64,000 nucleotides of DNA from Roseateles depolymerans (GTDB taxonomy: Bacteria > Pseudomonadota > Gammaproteobacteria > Burkholderiales > Burkholderiaceae_C). Position 1 is the stretch's first letter; each line of letters begins with the position of its first letter. A program made the position numbers and the translations under genes. Below the pieces are notes generated by a model. It did no database searches, had not been told where the DNA came from, and saw only the letters and a list, made by a program, of their open reading frames with translations. This document shows positions 43,295 to 58,261 of this stretch, piece by piece. The DNA lies in the NCBI GenBank assembly GCA_003241055.1, contig QFOD01000002.1, forward strand, positions 62,001 through 126,000, given 5' to 3'.

Positions 43295-44349
43295 TGCGCC
43301 GTACGCCTCACCTCCGCATCCGCCAGACTGGCTTCAGCCTGGTGGAGTTGCTCGTCGGCATCGTCGTCGCGATGGCTGCCGTCGTGGTCATCATGCAGAT
43401 GTTCCGCATCTCGGAGAACACCCGCCGTTCGACCACCGGGGTCGACGACGCACAGACCACGGGAGCCATCGCGCTCAGCCTGCTGCAGCGCGATCTGCGA
43501 CAGGCCGGGGAAGGCGTGCTCAACGAACGCCTGCTGAGCTGCCAGCTGACCCTGCCCAACGGACGCGCCATCGCCGTGCTGGCGCCGGTCATCATCAACC
43601 CGGCCGGCGTGCCCGGCGGCGACACCAACACCGACGTGCTCCAGGTGGTCTACGGCTCCGGCTGGACCTCGCCCGAGGGGGGCCTGATCAACCCGCAGAC
43701 CGGCCCCACCACCTACGCGGTGCCGGGCGCCCAGGGCTATCAGACGAGCGACCTGGTTGTCGCCACCCCGCAGACCCGTGCCACCCCCTGCAATCTGACG
43801 CTGACCCCCATCCTCGGCACGCCGACGGTCAACACGGTCACGGTCGCCACGGGGCTGTCCGGCGCGAGCAACGGCGTGCTGTTCAACCTGGGCCGCACGC
43901 CCCGGTTCGTCGTCTACGCCGTCCGCGGCGGGCGCCTGACGATGTGCGACTACCAGACCCAGGACTGCACCAACGCCGACGCCGCCAACTGGACGGAGAT
44001 CGCCGAGGGCATCGTCAGCCTGCGGGCGGAATACGGCCGTGATACCAGCACGGCGCGCGACACCACGATGGACACGCAGGACCAGGACAACACCACGCTG
44101 GTGACGGCCTGCGACTGGTCCCGCGTCGTCGGCGTCCATGTGGCGCTGGTGGCCCGTGGCCGTCAGCCCGACAAGGCCGACATCGTGGACGTCTCGGCCA
44201 GCGCGCCCGCCTGGTCCAGCCAGGCCTCCGTGCCGATCTCGCTGACCGGCGACGAATGGAAGCGCTACCGCTACAAGACCTTTGAAACCATGGTGCCGCT
44301 GCGCAACCTGCCGGCGGCCGGCGATCCGATGGTCAGCACATGTCCGTGA
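43291..44349 (+). CDS. pilW: Minor pilin PilW-like
   Basis: 352 aa prepilin from ATG 43291 (ATGA overlap). The cleavage site is Gly14-Phe15 (TGFSLVELLVGIVVAMAA) with Glu19 as Glu5. Long periplasmic part, with several Cys residues near the C-terminus. The order is V-W-X as in Pseudomonas. The frame is also open upstream to 42691, which is not coding. Confidence 0.88.
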   Translation: MMRRTPHLRIRQTGFSLVELLVGIVVAMAAVVVIMQMFRISENTRRSTTGVDDAQTTGAIALSLLQRDLRQAGEGVLNERLLSCQLTLPNGRAIAVLAPVIINPAGVPGGDTNTDVLQVVYGSGWTSPEGGLINPQTGPTTYAVPGAQGYQTSDLVVATPQTRATPCNLTLTPILGTPTVNTVTVATGLSGASNGVLFNLGRTPRFVVYAVRGGRLTMCDYQTQDCTNADAANWTEIAEGIVSLRAEYGRDTSTARDTTMDTQDQDNTTLVTACDWSRVVGVHVALVARGRQPDKADIVDVSASAPAWSSQASVPISLTGDEWKRYRYKTFETMVPLRNLPAAGDPMVSTCP

Positions 44350-44987
44350 AACACACTCCCCTCGCGCGCCGCCGGCCAGAGCGCGGCCTGGTGCTCGTGC
44401 TCGCCCTCATCGTGCTCGTCGCGTTGTCGCTGGCCGCGGTCGGCATGATGCGCGGCGTGTTCGGCAGCAACCGCGTGGCCGGCAATCTGGCCGCCCAGCA
44501 GGCGACCGTCCAGGCCGGCGACGTCGGCATCGCCCGCGCCATCGCCTGGCTGGAGCAGCAGGCCGCCGCCACCGCCCCGCTCCCCGCGGGCGCGGCATCC
44601 AATGCCAAGCCCGACAAATTGAACTCGCTCTACAACAGCGTCACGCAGGGGGCCATGCGCTACAGCGCCACCCGCACAGAGCCTGGAGCGGGGCAGAGCT
44701 GGGCCGCGTTCTGGGGCACGCTGCAGGCCGCCGGCCTCGTCAACGACATCGCCGCCGATGCGAATGGCAACCAGGTGTCCTATGTGATCCAGCGCCTGTG
44801 CGGCGCGACGGGCGACCCCGTGGCCGCCCGCTGCGAAGCCTCGCCGTCGCAGGCCAGCGGGCAGGGCAACTCGGTCTCCAACACCGCCGGCATCGCCGCC
44901 CTGAGCCAGACCTACTACCGCATCACGGTCCGGGTGCAAGGCCCCCGCAACGCCACCAGCTTCATCCAGGCCGTGGTGGCCATCTGA
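44340..44987 (+). CDS. pilX: Minor pilin PilX-like
   Basis: 215 aa. The leader MSVKHTPLARRRPERG ends at Gly16 before LVLVLALIVLVALSLAAV. Mature position 5 is Leu rather than Glu, as in other PilX/GspK-type tip pilins. It overlaps pilW by 10 bp and precedes pilY1. Confidence 0.85.
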   Translation: MSVKHTPLARRRPERGLVLVLALIVLVALSLAAVGMMRGVFGSNRVAGNLAAQQATVQAGDVGIARAIAWLEQQAAATAPLPAGAASNAKPDKLNSLYNSVTQGAMRYSATRTEPGAGQSWAAFWGTLQAAGLVNDIAADANGNQVSYVIQRLCGATGDPVAARCEASPSQASGQGNSVSNTAGIAALSQTYYRITVRVQGPRNATSFIQAVVAI

Positions 44988-45015
44988 CGTGTTCCTCCGA
45001 TCGAGAGGTCGCCCA

Positions 45016-48000
45016 ATGCTGACAGTCCATCGCCTCCTTCTGCTGCTGCTCGCGTCCGCACTCGCGCTGCCGGCCCTTGCCACCGATGTGTCCCAGACAC
45101 CGCTGATCGTGTCGGCCCCGGCCTCGGTCAAGGCCAATGTGCTGTTCGTGCTTGACGACTCCGGCTCGATGGGCTTCGACTACCTGCCCGACGATGTCTA
45201 CACGGCCCAGTGCCGCAACGGCGGCGCCACCTCGACGAACAGCGGCACCTTCGGCGTCAACTGCTGCCAGAACGGTGCCGGCTCGTCCGCCTGCTGGACG
45301 GGCAACGCGCCGTTCGGCACGGCCCGCGGCCACGCGCCCTTCCTCGCCGCCGGCTTCAACGGCATGGCCTACGACCCCACCATCGTCTACGCCCCGCCGG
45401 TCAAGGCCGACGGCAGCTACTGGCCCAGTCAGACCTCGGCGAACACGAATGGCTGGCGCTCCGTGAAGAACGATGCCTACAACGTGCAGAACACGAGCAG
45501 CATCGATCTGACGACGCAGTTCCCGGACACCGAGTGGTGCACGGACTCCAGCTACACCGACTGCCTGCGCAACGACAACTACGTGCTGCCGGGCTCGGTG
45601 GGCGGCAAGTCCTACACCACCTTCCATGCCACGGTCGCCACGGGGACGGGCTCCGTGGCCAGCGGCGCCCCCGACAACCCGACGACCAGCGCGCGCAGCT
45701 TCGGCCCGCACTACTACAACATCGTGCCGGCCGAGTACTGCACGGCCATCGACCTGCGCATCTGCCAGGCCACGCAGGACGCCGCCCACCCTTATCCGGC
45801 CAAGGTCCGCTGGTGCAAGGATGACGCGACCGCGCGCTCCAGCCAGCCCGCCGACTACGCCTGCCAGGCGGTGCGCAACGGCAGCTTCAACAGCGGACGC
45901 TTCCCCACCAAGTTCTTCAGCGCCGGCAGCAATGGCACGGCCGCCACACCGGCCAAGCTCAGCTTCACCATCTCCGTCGCCAATTGCACGACGGGCAAGA
46001 ACGCCAAGACGGTTGCGGTGCGATCGCTGAGCGTGGGCGGCACGGATCTGTTCGGCGGCTCGTCCACCTCGAGCGCCTCCGATGCGACGACGCTGGCGTC
46101 GTACATCGTGTCCAACATCACCAACGGCGGCAGCAGCTACACCGCCACGCGCAGCGGCAGCACCATCACCATCACCGCTCCGGTGGCCGCGGGCAACCTG
46201 ACCTCCTCGGCAACGCTGACTGCCACCTCGTCGTCGTCCTGCACCTTCTCGCCGACCAACGCCGGGGCCTTCTCCGGCTATGTCGCCGCCGTGCCGCCCG
46301 TCTACGGCAGCTACCCGGGCCGCTTCGAACGCGTGGAGATCACGTCGGGAGCGACCTACAGCCGCCCCTCCGCCCGCACCGACTGCGCCAGCATCGCCAG
46401 CACCCAAACGGCCGGCTCCTGCACCTACGCCGAGGAGATGACCAACTTCGCGAACTGGTGGACCTACTACCACACGCGCATGCAGGCCATGAAGTCGTCT
46501 GCCAGCCTGGCCTTCGGGGCCGTGGGCAACAACCGGCGCGTCGGCTACCTCAGCATCAACAACAACACGAGAAGCGACTTCCTCAACCTCGGCGTGTTCG
46601 AGAACACCCAGCGCAGCAACTGGTTCACCAAGCTGACCGCCGCCCGGCCCAGCAGTTCGACGCCGCTGCGCACGGCCCTGTCGACGGCCGGCCGGCTTTA
46701 TGCGGGGACCTTCAATGGCAGCTCACTGAATGGTTCGACGGTCGTGGACCCGATGGAGTATTCGTGCCAGAAGAACGCCACCATCCTGTCCACCGACGGC
46801 TACTGGAACGAAAGCGCCACGCCGGTCAAGCCTGACGGCACGGCCATCGGTGACCAGGACTCCTCACTGCCCCGCCCGCAGCTCGACGGCAGGAGCACCT
46901 CGAACACGCTGGCAGACGTGGCGGCGTACTACTACTACAACGACCTGCGCAACGGCACGTCCGGCCAAGGCTCCTGCACCAGCGGCAGTTCCACGGGCGC
47001 CGACGTCTGCGGTACCGACGACCCGCAGAACGCGACCCAGCGCATGCTGACCTTCACGCTCGGCCTGGGCGTGTCGGGTTACATGCAGTTCTCCAAGGAT
47101 TACCTCAGCGGTGGCTCGCCCGATTTCAATTCGGTCTTCAATGGCGATGCCGCGAACCCCGCCGCTGGCCGTTGCAGCTGGCAGAGCGCCGGCGGCGCCT
47201 GCAACTGGCCCAACCCGGTCAGCAACACGCTGACCGCGGTGGACGATCTGTGGCACGCCGCGGTCAACGGCGGTGGGACCTATTTCAGCGCCACCAACCC
47301 GCAGACGCTGAACGAAGGCCTCACCAGCGCCTTGCAGACCTTCGACGGCGTGGACGCCGCCGCATCCGCCGCCACCACCAGCAACCCCAACGTGACGGCC
47401 GGCGACAACGCGAACTTCATCGCCTACTTCAAGTCGTCCGAGTGGATAGGCGAGGTGCAGAACCGCCCCATCGACCTGAGCACCGGCAAGGCCCAGACCA
47501 CCCCGGCCTGGTCGGCGCAGTCCCTGCTGGATGCCAACACCAGCCGCAGCATCTACATGTTCTCCAGCTCCGCCGCGAGCAAGCTCGCCCCGTTCGACTG
47601 GAGCAACATCAGCGGCGGCACGCAGGCCAGGTATTTCGGCAAGTCCTGGATCATGGCCGCCACCGGCAGCGGCAACACCGGCCCCGGCCTCAGCCAGTTC
47701 TGCTCCGGCCCCGCGTACTGCCTGACCAGCACGGCCCAGGATGCCGCAGCGGGCGAGGCGCTGGTGAACTTCCTGCGCGGCGACCGCAGCAACGAAGGCA
47801 GCCTGAGCACGGCGGCCAAGTACTTCCGCGCGCGCACCCATGTGCTGGGCGACATCGCCAATTCGCAGCCCGCCTACATGAAGCGCTCGCTGTGGCACTA
47901 CAGCGACCAGGGCTACGCGAGCTTCAACAGCACCTCCCGCCAGGGCATGGTCTACGTCGGCGCGAACGACGGCATGCTGCATGCGTTCAATGCCGACACC

Positions 48001-49281
48001 GGCCAGGAGGTCTGGGCGTACGTGCCGACCGCCGTGATCCCCAACCTCTACCGACTGGCCGACAAGCAGTACGCCAGCCAGCACCACTATTTCGTCGATG
48101 CCTCGCCCTTCGTGCAGGACATCAAGATCGGGTCGGAATGGCGCACCGTGCTGATAGGCGGCCTCGGTGCCGGTGGCCGTGCCTACTTCGCGCTGGATGT
48201 GACGGACCCCGCCTCGCCCAAGGCCCTGTGGGAGTTCACCAACGACAACCTGGGCCTGACCTACGGCCGCCCGGAGGTGGGCAAGCTGAGCAATGGCCAG
48301 TGGGTGGTCGTCGTCCCCTCCGGCTACAACAATGTCAACCCGGGCGATGGCAAGGGCCGCCTGTTCGTGCTCGACGCTGCCACGGGCGTGGCCCTGTCGA
48401 CCATAGGCAACGACAGCAGCCCGGGCATCGTCACGACCGCCGGCAGCACCGGCACGCCGGCCGGGCTGGGGCACATCCGCGCCTGGGTGAACAACGCCGA
48501 CGTGGACAACACGATCGACCGGGTCTACGGCGCGGACACGCTGGGCAATGTCTGGCGCTTCGACGTCAACAACAACTACGGCACGGCGGGCTACGACGCC
48601 CAGCGCCTGGCCACGTTGAGGGACGCCTCGGGCAATGCGCAGCCGGTGACCTCGCGGCCCGAGCTCGGCCTCGCCGACGGCCAGGCGCTGATCTTCGTCG
48701 GCACCGGCCGCTACCTGGGCGACTCCGACCTCTCGGATGCGAACCGCCAGAGCGTCTATGGCATACGCGACCTGCTGAACACCACCGACCACGGCAATCC
48801 ACGCACGACGACGGCCTATCCCTTCGTGCAGCAGAGCCTGGTGGCCGGCACCTGCCCGAGTGGCGTGAACTGGTGCAAGGCGAGCGACGTGGTGCGGGTC
48901 TCGGGCGGAACGCAGGCGATCGACCTGACCGTGAACGGCGGCTGGTATGTCGACCTGCCCCAGTCGCGCGAGCGGGTCAACACCGACCCGACGCTGGTGC
49001 TGGGCACGCTGATCGTCGTCTCCAACGTGGTCGACAACGGCAACGTCTGCAAGGTCGGCGGCAGCAGCTGGGTGAACTACTTCGACTACAAGACCGGCGC
49101 TGGCGTCAGCGTGTCGCTGGGCAACGTGATGTCGTCCAGCGCCACGGTCTACGGCGTGAACGGCCAGGTCTATGGCGAGGTGGTGCACTCCAACGCCAGC
49201 TCCAGCAGCATCCAGCCGCCGATCAACAACCAGACCCGCCCGACCCGCCGGCTGTCGTGGCGCGACCTGCTACAGCAATGA
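45016..49281 (+). CDS. pilY1: Type IV pilus tip adhesin/assembly protein PilY1
   Basis: 1421 aa from ATG 45016, which has GAGAGG seven bases upstream; a GTG at 44989 is less likely. After a signal peptide the vWA MIDAS is D47-x-S49-x-S51 (VLDDSGSMGF). The C-terminal PilC-type beta-propeller starts at GMVYVGANDGMLHAFNADTG. An RGD lies at residues 921-923 in the conserved NFLRGDRSNEG segment. It is exported through the pilus, controls retraction and binds surfaces in known systems. Last of the minor pilin genes. Confidence 0.94.
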   Translation: MLTVHRLLLLLLASALALPALATDVSQTPLIVSAPASVKANVLFVLDDSGSMGFDYLPDDVYTAQCRNGGATSTNSGTFGVNCCQNGAGSSACWTGNAPFGTARGHAPFLAAGFNGMAYDPTIVYAPPVKADGSYWPSQTSANTNGWRSVKNDAYNVQNTSSIDLTTQFPDTEWCTDSSYTDCLRNDNYVLPGSVGGKSYTTFHATVATGTGSVASGAPDNPTTSARSFGPHYYNIVPAEYCTAIDLRICQATQDAAHPYPAKVRWCKDDATARSSQPADYACQAVRNGSFNSGRFPTKFFSAGSNGTAATPAKLSFTISVANCTTGKNAKTVAVRSLSVGGTDLFGGSSTSSASDATTLASYIVSNITNGGSSYTATRSGSTITITAPVAAGNLTSSATLTATSSSSCTFSPTNAGAFSGYVAAVPPVYGSYPGRFERVEITSGATYSRPSARTDCASIASTQTAGSCTYAEEMTNFANWWTYYHTRMQAMKSSASLAFGAVGNNRRVGYLSINNNTRSDFLNLGVFENTQRSNWFTKLTAARPSSSTPLRTALSTAGRLYAGTFNGSSLNGSTVVDPMEYSCQKNATILSTDGYWNESATPVKPDGTAIGDQDSSLPRPQLDGRSTSNTLADVAAYYYYNDLRNGTSGQGSCTSGSSTGADVCGTDDPQNATQRMLTFTLGLGVSGYMQFSKDYLSGGSPDFNSVFNGDAANPAAGRCSWQSAGGACNWPNPVSNTLTAVDDLWHAAVNGGGTYFSATNPQTLNEGLTSALQTFDGVDAAASAATTSNPNVTAGDNANFIAYFKSSEWIGEVQNRPIDLSTGKAQTTPAWSAQSLLDANTSRSIYMFSSSAASKLAPFDWSNISGGTQARYFGKSWIMAATGSGNTGPGLSQFCSGPAYCLTSTAQDAAAGEALVNFLRGDRSNEGSLSTAAKYFRARTHVLGDIANSQPAYMKRSLWHYSDQGYASFNSTSRQGMVYVGANDGMLHAFNADTGQEVWAYVPTAVIPNLYRLADKQYASQHHYFVDASPFVQDIKIGSEWRTVLIGGLGAGGRAYFALDVTDPASPKALWEFTNDNLGLTYGRPEVGKLSNGQWVVVVPSGYNNVNPGDGKGRLFVLDAATGVALSTIGNDSSPGIVTTAGSTGTPAGLGHIRAWVNNADVDNTIDRVYGADTLGNVWRFDVNNNYGTAGYDAQRLATLRDASGNAQPVTSRPELGLADGQALIFVGTGRYLGDSDLSDANRQSVYGIRDLLNTTDHGNPRTTTAYPFVQQSLVAGTCPSGVNWCKASDVVRVSGGTQAIDLTVNGGWYVDLPQSRERVNTDPTLVLGTLIVVSNVVDNGNVCKVGGSSWVNYFDYKTGAGVSVSLGNVMSSSATVYGVNGQVYGEVVHSNASSSSIQPPINNQTRPTRRLSWRDLLQQ

Positions 49282-49294
49282 GGGCTGGCGCGGC

Positions 49295-49915
49295 GTGAAG
49301 CACGGCGGGGTCATCTCGCTGTGCGCGCTGGCTGCCGTTGCAGCGCATCTGGCGCTCCTGGTCGCGGCGGGAGAGACGAGGCCGCCTGCCGTTGCACCAG
49401 GCAGTCGAGCCGCGGGTCACGATCCATTGCGGGTAGTGCCTGTCCGCACGGTGCCCGCCAGGGCGGAGCTCGGCGTTGCGCAGCCCGCAGCGCCGGGCCA
49501 GAGCGACCTGCCGAACCCACCGGCCGCCGCAACGCCACGCCCCACGGCCACGGCACCGCGCTTCGAGGGCCCCTGGCCCAGGTTTGAAATGCCCGACGCG
49601 CCGATGCCCGCGGGCGGCGTGCGCCTGCGTCTCTTCGCCGAGGTCAACGCGGACGGCCGCATCCGCACCCTCGCCAGCGCCGCCATGCCGGCCGAGGCCG
49701 GCTCGGGCTTTCGTGACCTCAGCGAACGGGCCTTGAGTGGCGCCCGGTTCGCTCCCGCGGCCACCGGCCACGGCGTCTGCCTGGAGCTGCGCTTCACCCC
49801 CGACGAGGCCACGCCGCAGCTGGCCTGGGTGCCCGACGGCGCCTTCGACGCCGCGGGCTGCCTGACGCGCACCTGGCAGGCGCGTGCGCGCCCGCTGCAC
49901 GCGCCGCCCGCCTGA
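49295..49915 (+). CDS. Membrane-anchored TonB-C-like hypothetical protein
   Basis: 206 aa from GTG 49295, 13 bp after the pilY1 stop, with GAGGG just upstream. One N-terminal helix (VISLCALAAVAAHLALLVAAG) is followed by a Pro/Ala-rich linker. A C-terminal segment resembles TonB C-terminal folds (GVRLRLFAEVNADGRIRTL, and LSERALSGARFAPA). I infer an envelope role linked to the pilus. A TonB function is uncertain, because no ExbBD or receptor is near. Confidence 0.65.
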   Translation: MKHGGVISLCALAAVAAHLALLVAAGETRPPAVAPGSRAAGHDPLRVVPVRTVPARAELGVAQPAAPGQSDLPNPPAAATPRPTATAPRFEGPWPRFEMPDAPMPAGGVRLRLFAEVNADGRIRTLASAAMPAEAGSGFRDLSERALSGARFAPAATGHGVCLELRFTPDEATPQLAWVPDGAFDAAGCLTRTWQARARPLHAPPA

Positions 49916-49919
49916 GCGC

Positions 49920-51395
<1,476 letters not shown>

Positions 51396-51406
51396 GGCTT
51401 GACTCC

Positions 51407-56188
<4,782 letters not shown>

Positions 56189-56243
56189 GGCGCCCTCCTG
56201 GATCACAACAGAGGCGCAGCGTAATGCAGTGCAGCAAATGCGG

Positions 56244-56278
56244 CAACTTGATTAAATTAGGGTCAAGTTCGATTAAAA
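56244..56278. repeat. AT-rich repeat upstream of gltB
   Basis: Two near copies of CAACTTGATTAAA (56244-56256 and, as CAAGTTCGATTAAAA, 56264-56278). Within them AACTTGA (56245-56251) and TCAAGTT (56263-56269) form an inverted repeat around 11 bp. The segment is much poorer in G+C than its surroundings. Confidence 0.6.
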
Positions 56279-56308
56279 AATCCAGCAACGAGGCGCCTCA
56301 ATTTTATT

Positions 56309-56337
56309 GGTGCCATAGTCAATCAGGCTCTGGCACC
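56309..56337. repeat. Inverted repeat at the 3' end of the RAYT gene
   Basis: GGTGCCA (56309-56315) and TGGCACC (56331-56337), spanning the RAYT stop codon. Both arms resemble the motif upstream of the gene at 57059-57074. Confidence 0.5.
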
Positions 56338-57023
56338 CCGGCCTTACGCGGCCGACCGCGCGGACGGCGGACCACCACCTCCGGATGGCTCTCCAGCCAC
56401 GGCGCCAGAAAGGCGGCGCTCGCCAGCGGCCTGCCGCGCAGCACCGATTCGATGATGAGCTGGGCCTCGGCACTGCCGCTGCCCTGGGCCAGCCAGTCGC
56501 GATAGGCCGCCTCGCGCTCGAACGGGGTGTTGCCCAGCGCCCAGTAGAGCGCGTGCTCGGTCAGCAGCCGATCTCGCGCCCGCCCCAGGTAATGCGCCGC
56601 GCTCGACCAGGGCCAGTCCTCCGCCTGGGCACACAGACCGGCCCGCACCGGATTGAGTTCGATGTAGCGCATGCAGGCCAGCAGGTAGGGCTCGGGCTGC
56701 AGCAGTGCGGCGCGGAAGCGCCCCTCCCACAGCGTGCCCCGACGCCCATGGCGGGCATTGAAGGCGGCCACGTAGCGCCGCCCCAGCGACTGCATCATCC
56801 GGCCCAGCCCATCGGCGCCGCCAGGGGTCACCAGCAGGTGGATGTGGTTGTCCATCAACACATAGGCATGCAGCAGCACGCCCTGCTGGCGGGAGACTTC
56901 AGCCAGCACGGACAGCATCAGCCGCCGGTCCTCGTCGTCGACGAACACGGGCTGGCCGTTGTGCCCGCGCAGCAGCACATGGTGAGGATGGTCGGGCAGT
57001 ATGAGTCGAGGCAGGCGGGCCAT
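56319..57023 (-). CDS. RAYT-like Y1 transposase (REP-associated tyrosine transposase family)
   Basis: 234 aa single-domain Y1 HUH nuclease. The HUH pair is His60 and His62 in LMDNHIHLLVTP. The nucleophile is probably Tyr84 in GRRYVAAFNARHG. LWEGRFRAALLQ and CMRYIELNPVRAG are diagnostic. RAYTs are usually single-copy domesticated or REP-mobilising enzymes rather than active IS transposases. It lies alone between gltB and dgt with repeat motifs on both sides. Confidence 0.9.
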   Translation of the reverse strand: MARLPRLILPDHPHHVLLRGHNGQPVFVDDEDRRLMLSVLAEVSRQQGVLLHAYVLMDNHIHLLVTPGGADGLGRMMQSLGRRYVAAFNARHGRRGTLWEGRFRAALLQPEPYLLACMRYIELNPVRAGLCAQAEDWPWSSAAHYLGRARDRLLTEHALYWALGNTPFEREAAYRDWLAQGSGSAEAQLIIESVLRGRPLASAAFLAPWLESHPEVVVRRPRGRPRKAGVPEPD

Positions 57024-57058
57024 GAGGCGATGGGACGGAAGCTCAGCCCGGAATATAC

Positions 57059-57074
57059 GACTCCGACACCATTT
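57059..57074. repeat. Candidate REP-like motif upstream of the RAYT gene
   Basis: GACTCCGACACCATTT, 36 bp upstream of the RAYT start. It is about 10/14 identical to GGCTCTGGCACCCC at 56326-56339 and to the reverse complement of the motif at 56308-56321. Confidence 0.4.
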
Positions 57075-57109
57075 GCAGACCCATCAGGCCCGCGGTACTT
57101 TGACCGCCG

Positions 57110-58261
57110 TCAGAACAGGGTCTTGCCCGTCAGCCGCTGATGCTCACGGATCGCGAAGCGATCCGTCATGCCGGCGATGTAGTCGGCACAGGCGCGCTCG
57201 CGGTCGGGGCGCGCAGCGAAATCGGCGGGCAGTTGCGTGGCGTCATGCGCGTAGATGCCGAACAGGTCGCGCAGCACCTCCTCGGCCCGCACCCGCGTGG
57301 CCTGCACCTGGGCATGGCGGTAGAGATTGCCGAACAGGAAGCGCTTGAGCTCATGGCTGCGCGCACGCATGTCCGCGCTGAAGCGCACCAGGGGCTGCGC
57401 ATGCCGGCGCACCGCGTCGATGTCGGCCGGCGCGGCCTCGGCGAGCGATGCCCGGGTGGCATCGATGATGTCGTAGACCTGGGCCGACAGCATGCGTCGT
57501 ATGGTTTCGGCCAGCAGCCGCTTGGGCGCGAGGCCCGGATGCTGGGCCAGCGCCGCATCATGGTGTTCCCGCACGAGGTCGACGGCGAGCAGCTGTTCCA
57601 GCTCGATCAGGCCGGAGCGCACCCCGTCATCGACATCATGGGCGTTGTAGGCCACCTCGTCGGCCAGGTTGCAGAGCTGCGCCTCGAGGCTGGGCTGGCC
57701 GCCCAGCAGGAAGCGTGCGGCGATGCCGCCGGGCTCCGCGGCCTCGAGCAGCTCGGCGTTGCGACGGGAGCAGTGCTTGAGGATGCCCTCGCGCGACTCG
57801 AAGCTCAGATTCAGGCCGTCGAAGGCCGGGTAACGCTGCTCCAGGCTGTCCACCACCCGCAGCGACTGCAGGTTGTGCTCGAAGCCGCCGTGGGCCTTCA
57901 TGCAGTCGTTGAGCACGTCCTGGCCCACATGGCCGAATGGCGTGTGGCCGAGGTCATGGGCCAGCGCCACCGTCTCGACCAGGTCTTCGTCCAGGCCGAG
58001 GCTACGCGCAATGGAGCGGCCCAGCTGGGCCACCTCCAGCGAATGGGTGAGCCGCGTCCGAAACAGGTCGCCCTCGTGGTTGAGGAAGACCTGGGTCTTG
58101 TAGACCAGGCGCCGGAACGCGGTGCTGTGAACGATGCGATCCCGGTCGCGCTGGAATTCGCTGCGCGTCGGCGCCGCCGGCTCCGCAATGCGCCGCCCCC
58201 GGCTGCGGGCGGGGTCCGCCGCGCCGGCCGCAGGCGCGGGATGCAGCTCAGGCCGCGCCAT
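57110..58261 (-). CDS. dgt: Deoxyguanosinetriphosphate triphosphohydrolase-like (HD domain)
   Basis: 383 aa from ATG 58261. It hydrolyses dNTPs to deoxynucleoside and triphosphate. The HD metal site includes RLTHSLEVAQ and VALAHDLGHTPFGHVG. STAFRRLVYKTQVFLN is typical of Dgt. Its start lies inside the aroB 3' end (14-bp overlap), so aroK-aroB-dgt are probably one operon. Substrate range is inferred. Confidence 0.94.
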   Translation of the reverse strand: MARPELHPAPAAGAADPARSRGRRIAEPAAPTRSEFQRDRDRIVHSTAFRRLVYKTQVFLNHEGDLFRTRLTHSLEVAQLGRSIARSLGLDEDLVETVALAHDLGHTPFGHVGQDVLNDCMKAHGGFEHNLQSLRVVDSLEQRYPAFDGLNLSFESREGILKHCSRRNAELLEAAEPGGIAARFLLGGQPSLEAQLCNLADEVAYNAHDVDDGVRSGLIELEQLLAVDLVREHHDAALAQHPGLAPKRLLAETIRRMLSAQVYDIIDATRASLAEAAPADIDAVRRHAQPLVRFSADMRARSHELKRFLFGNLYRHAQVQATRVRAEEVLRDLFGIYAHDATQLPADFAARPDRERACADYIAGMTDRFAIREHQRLTGKTLF

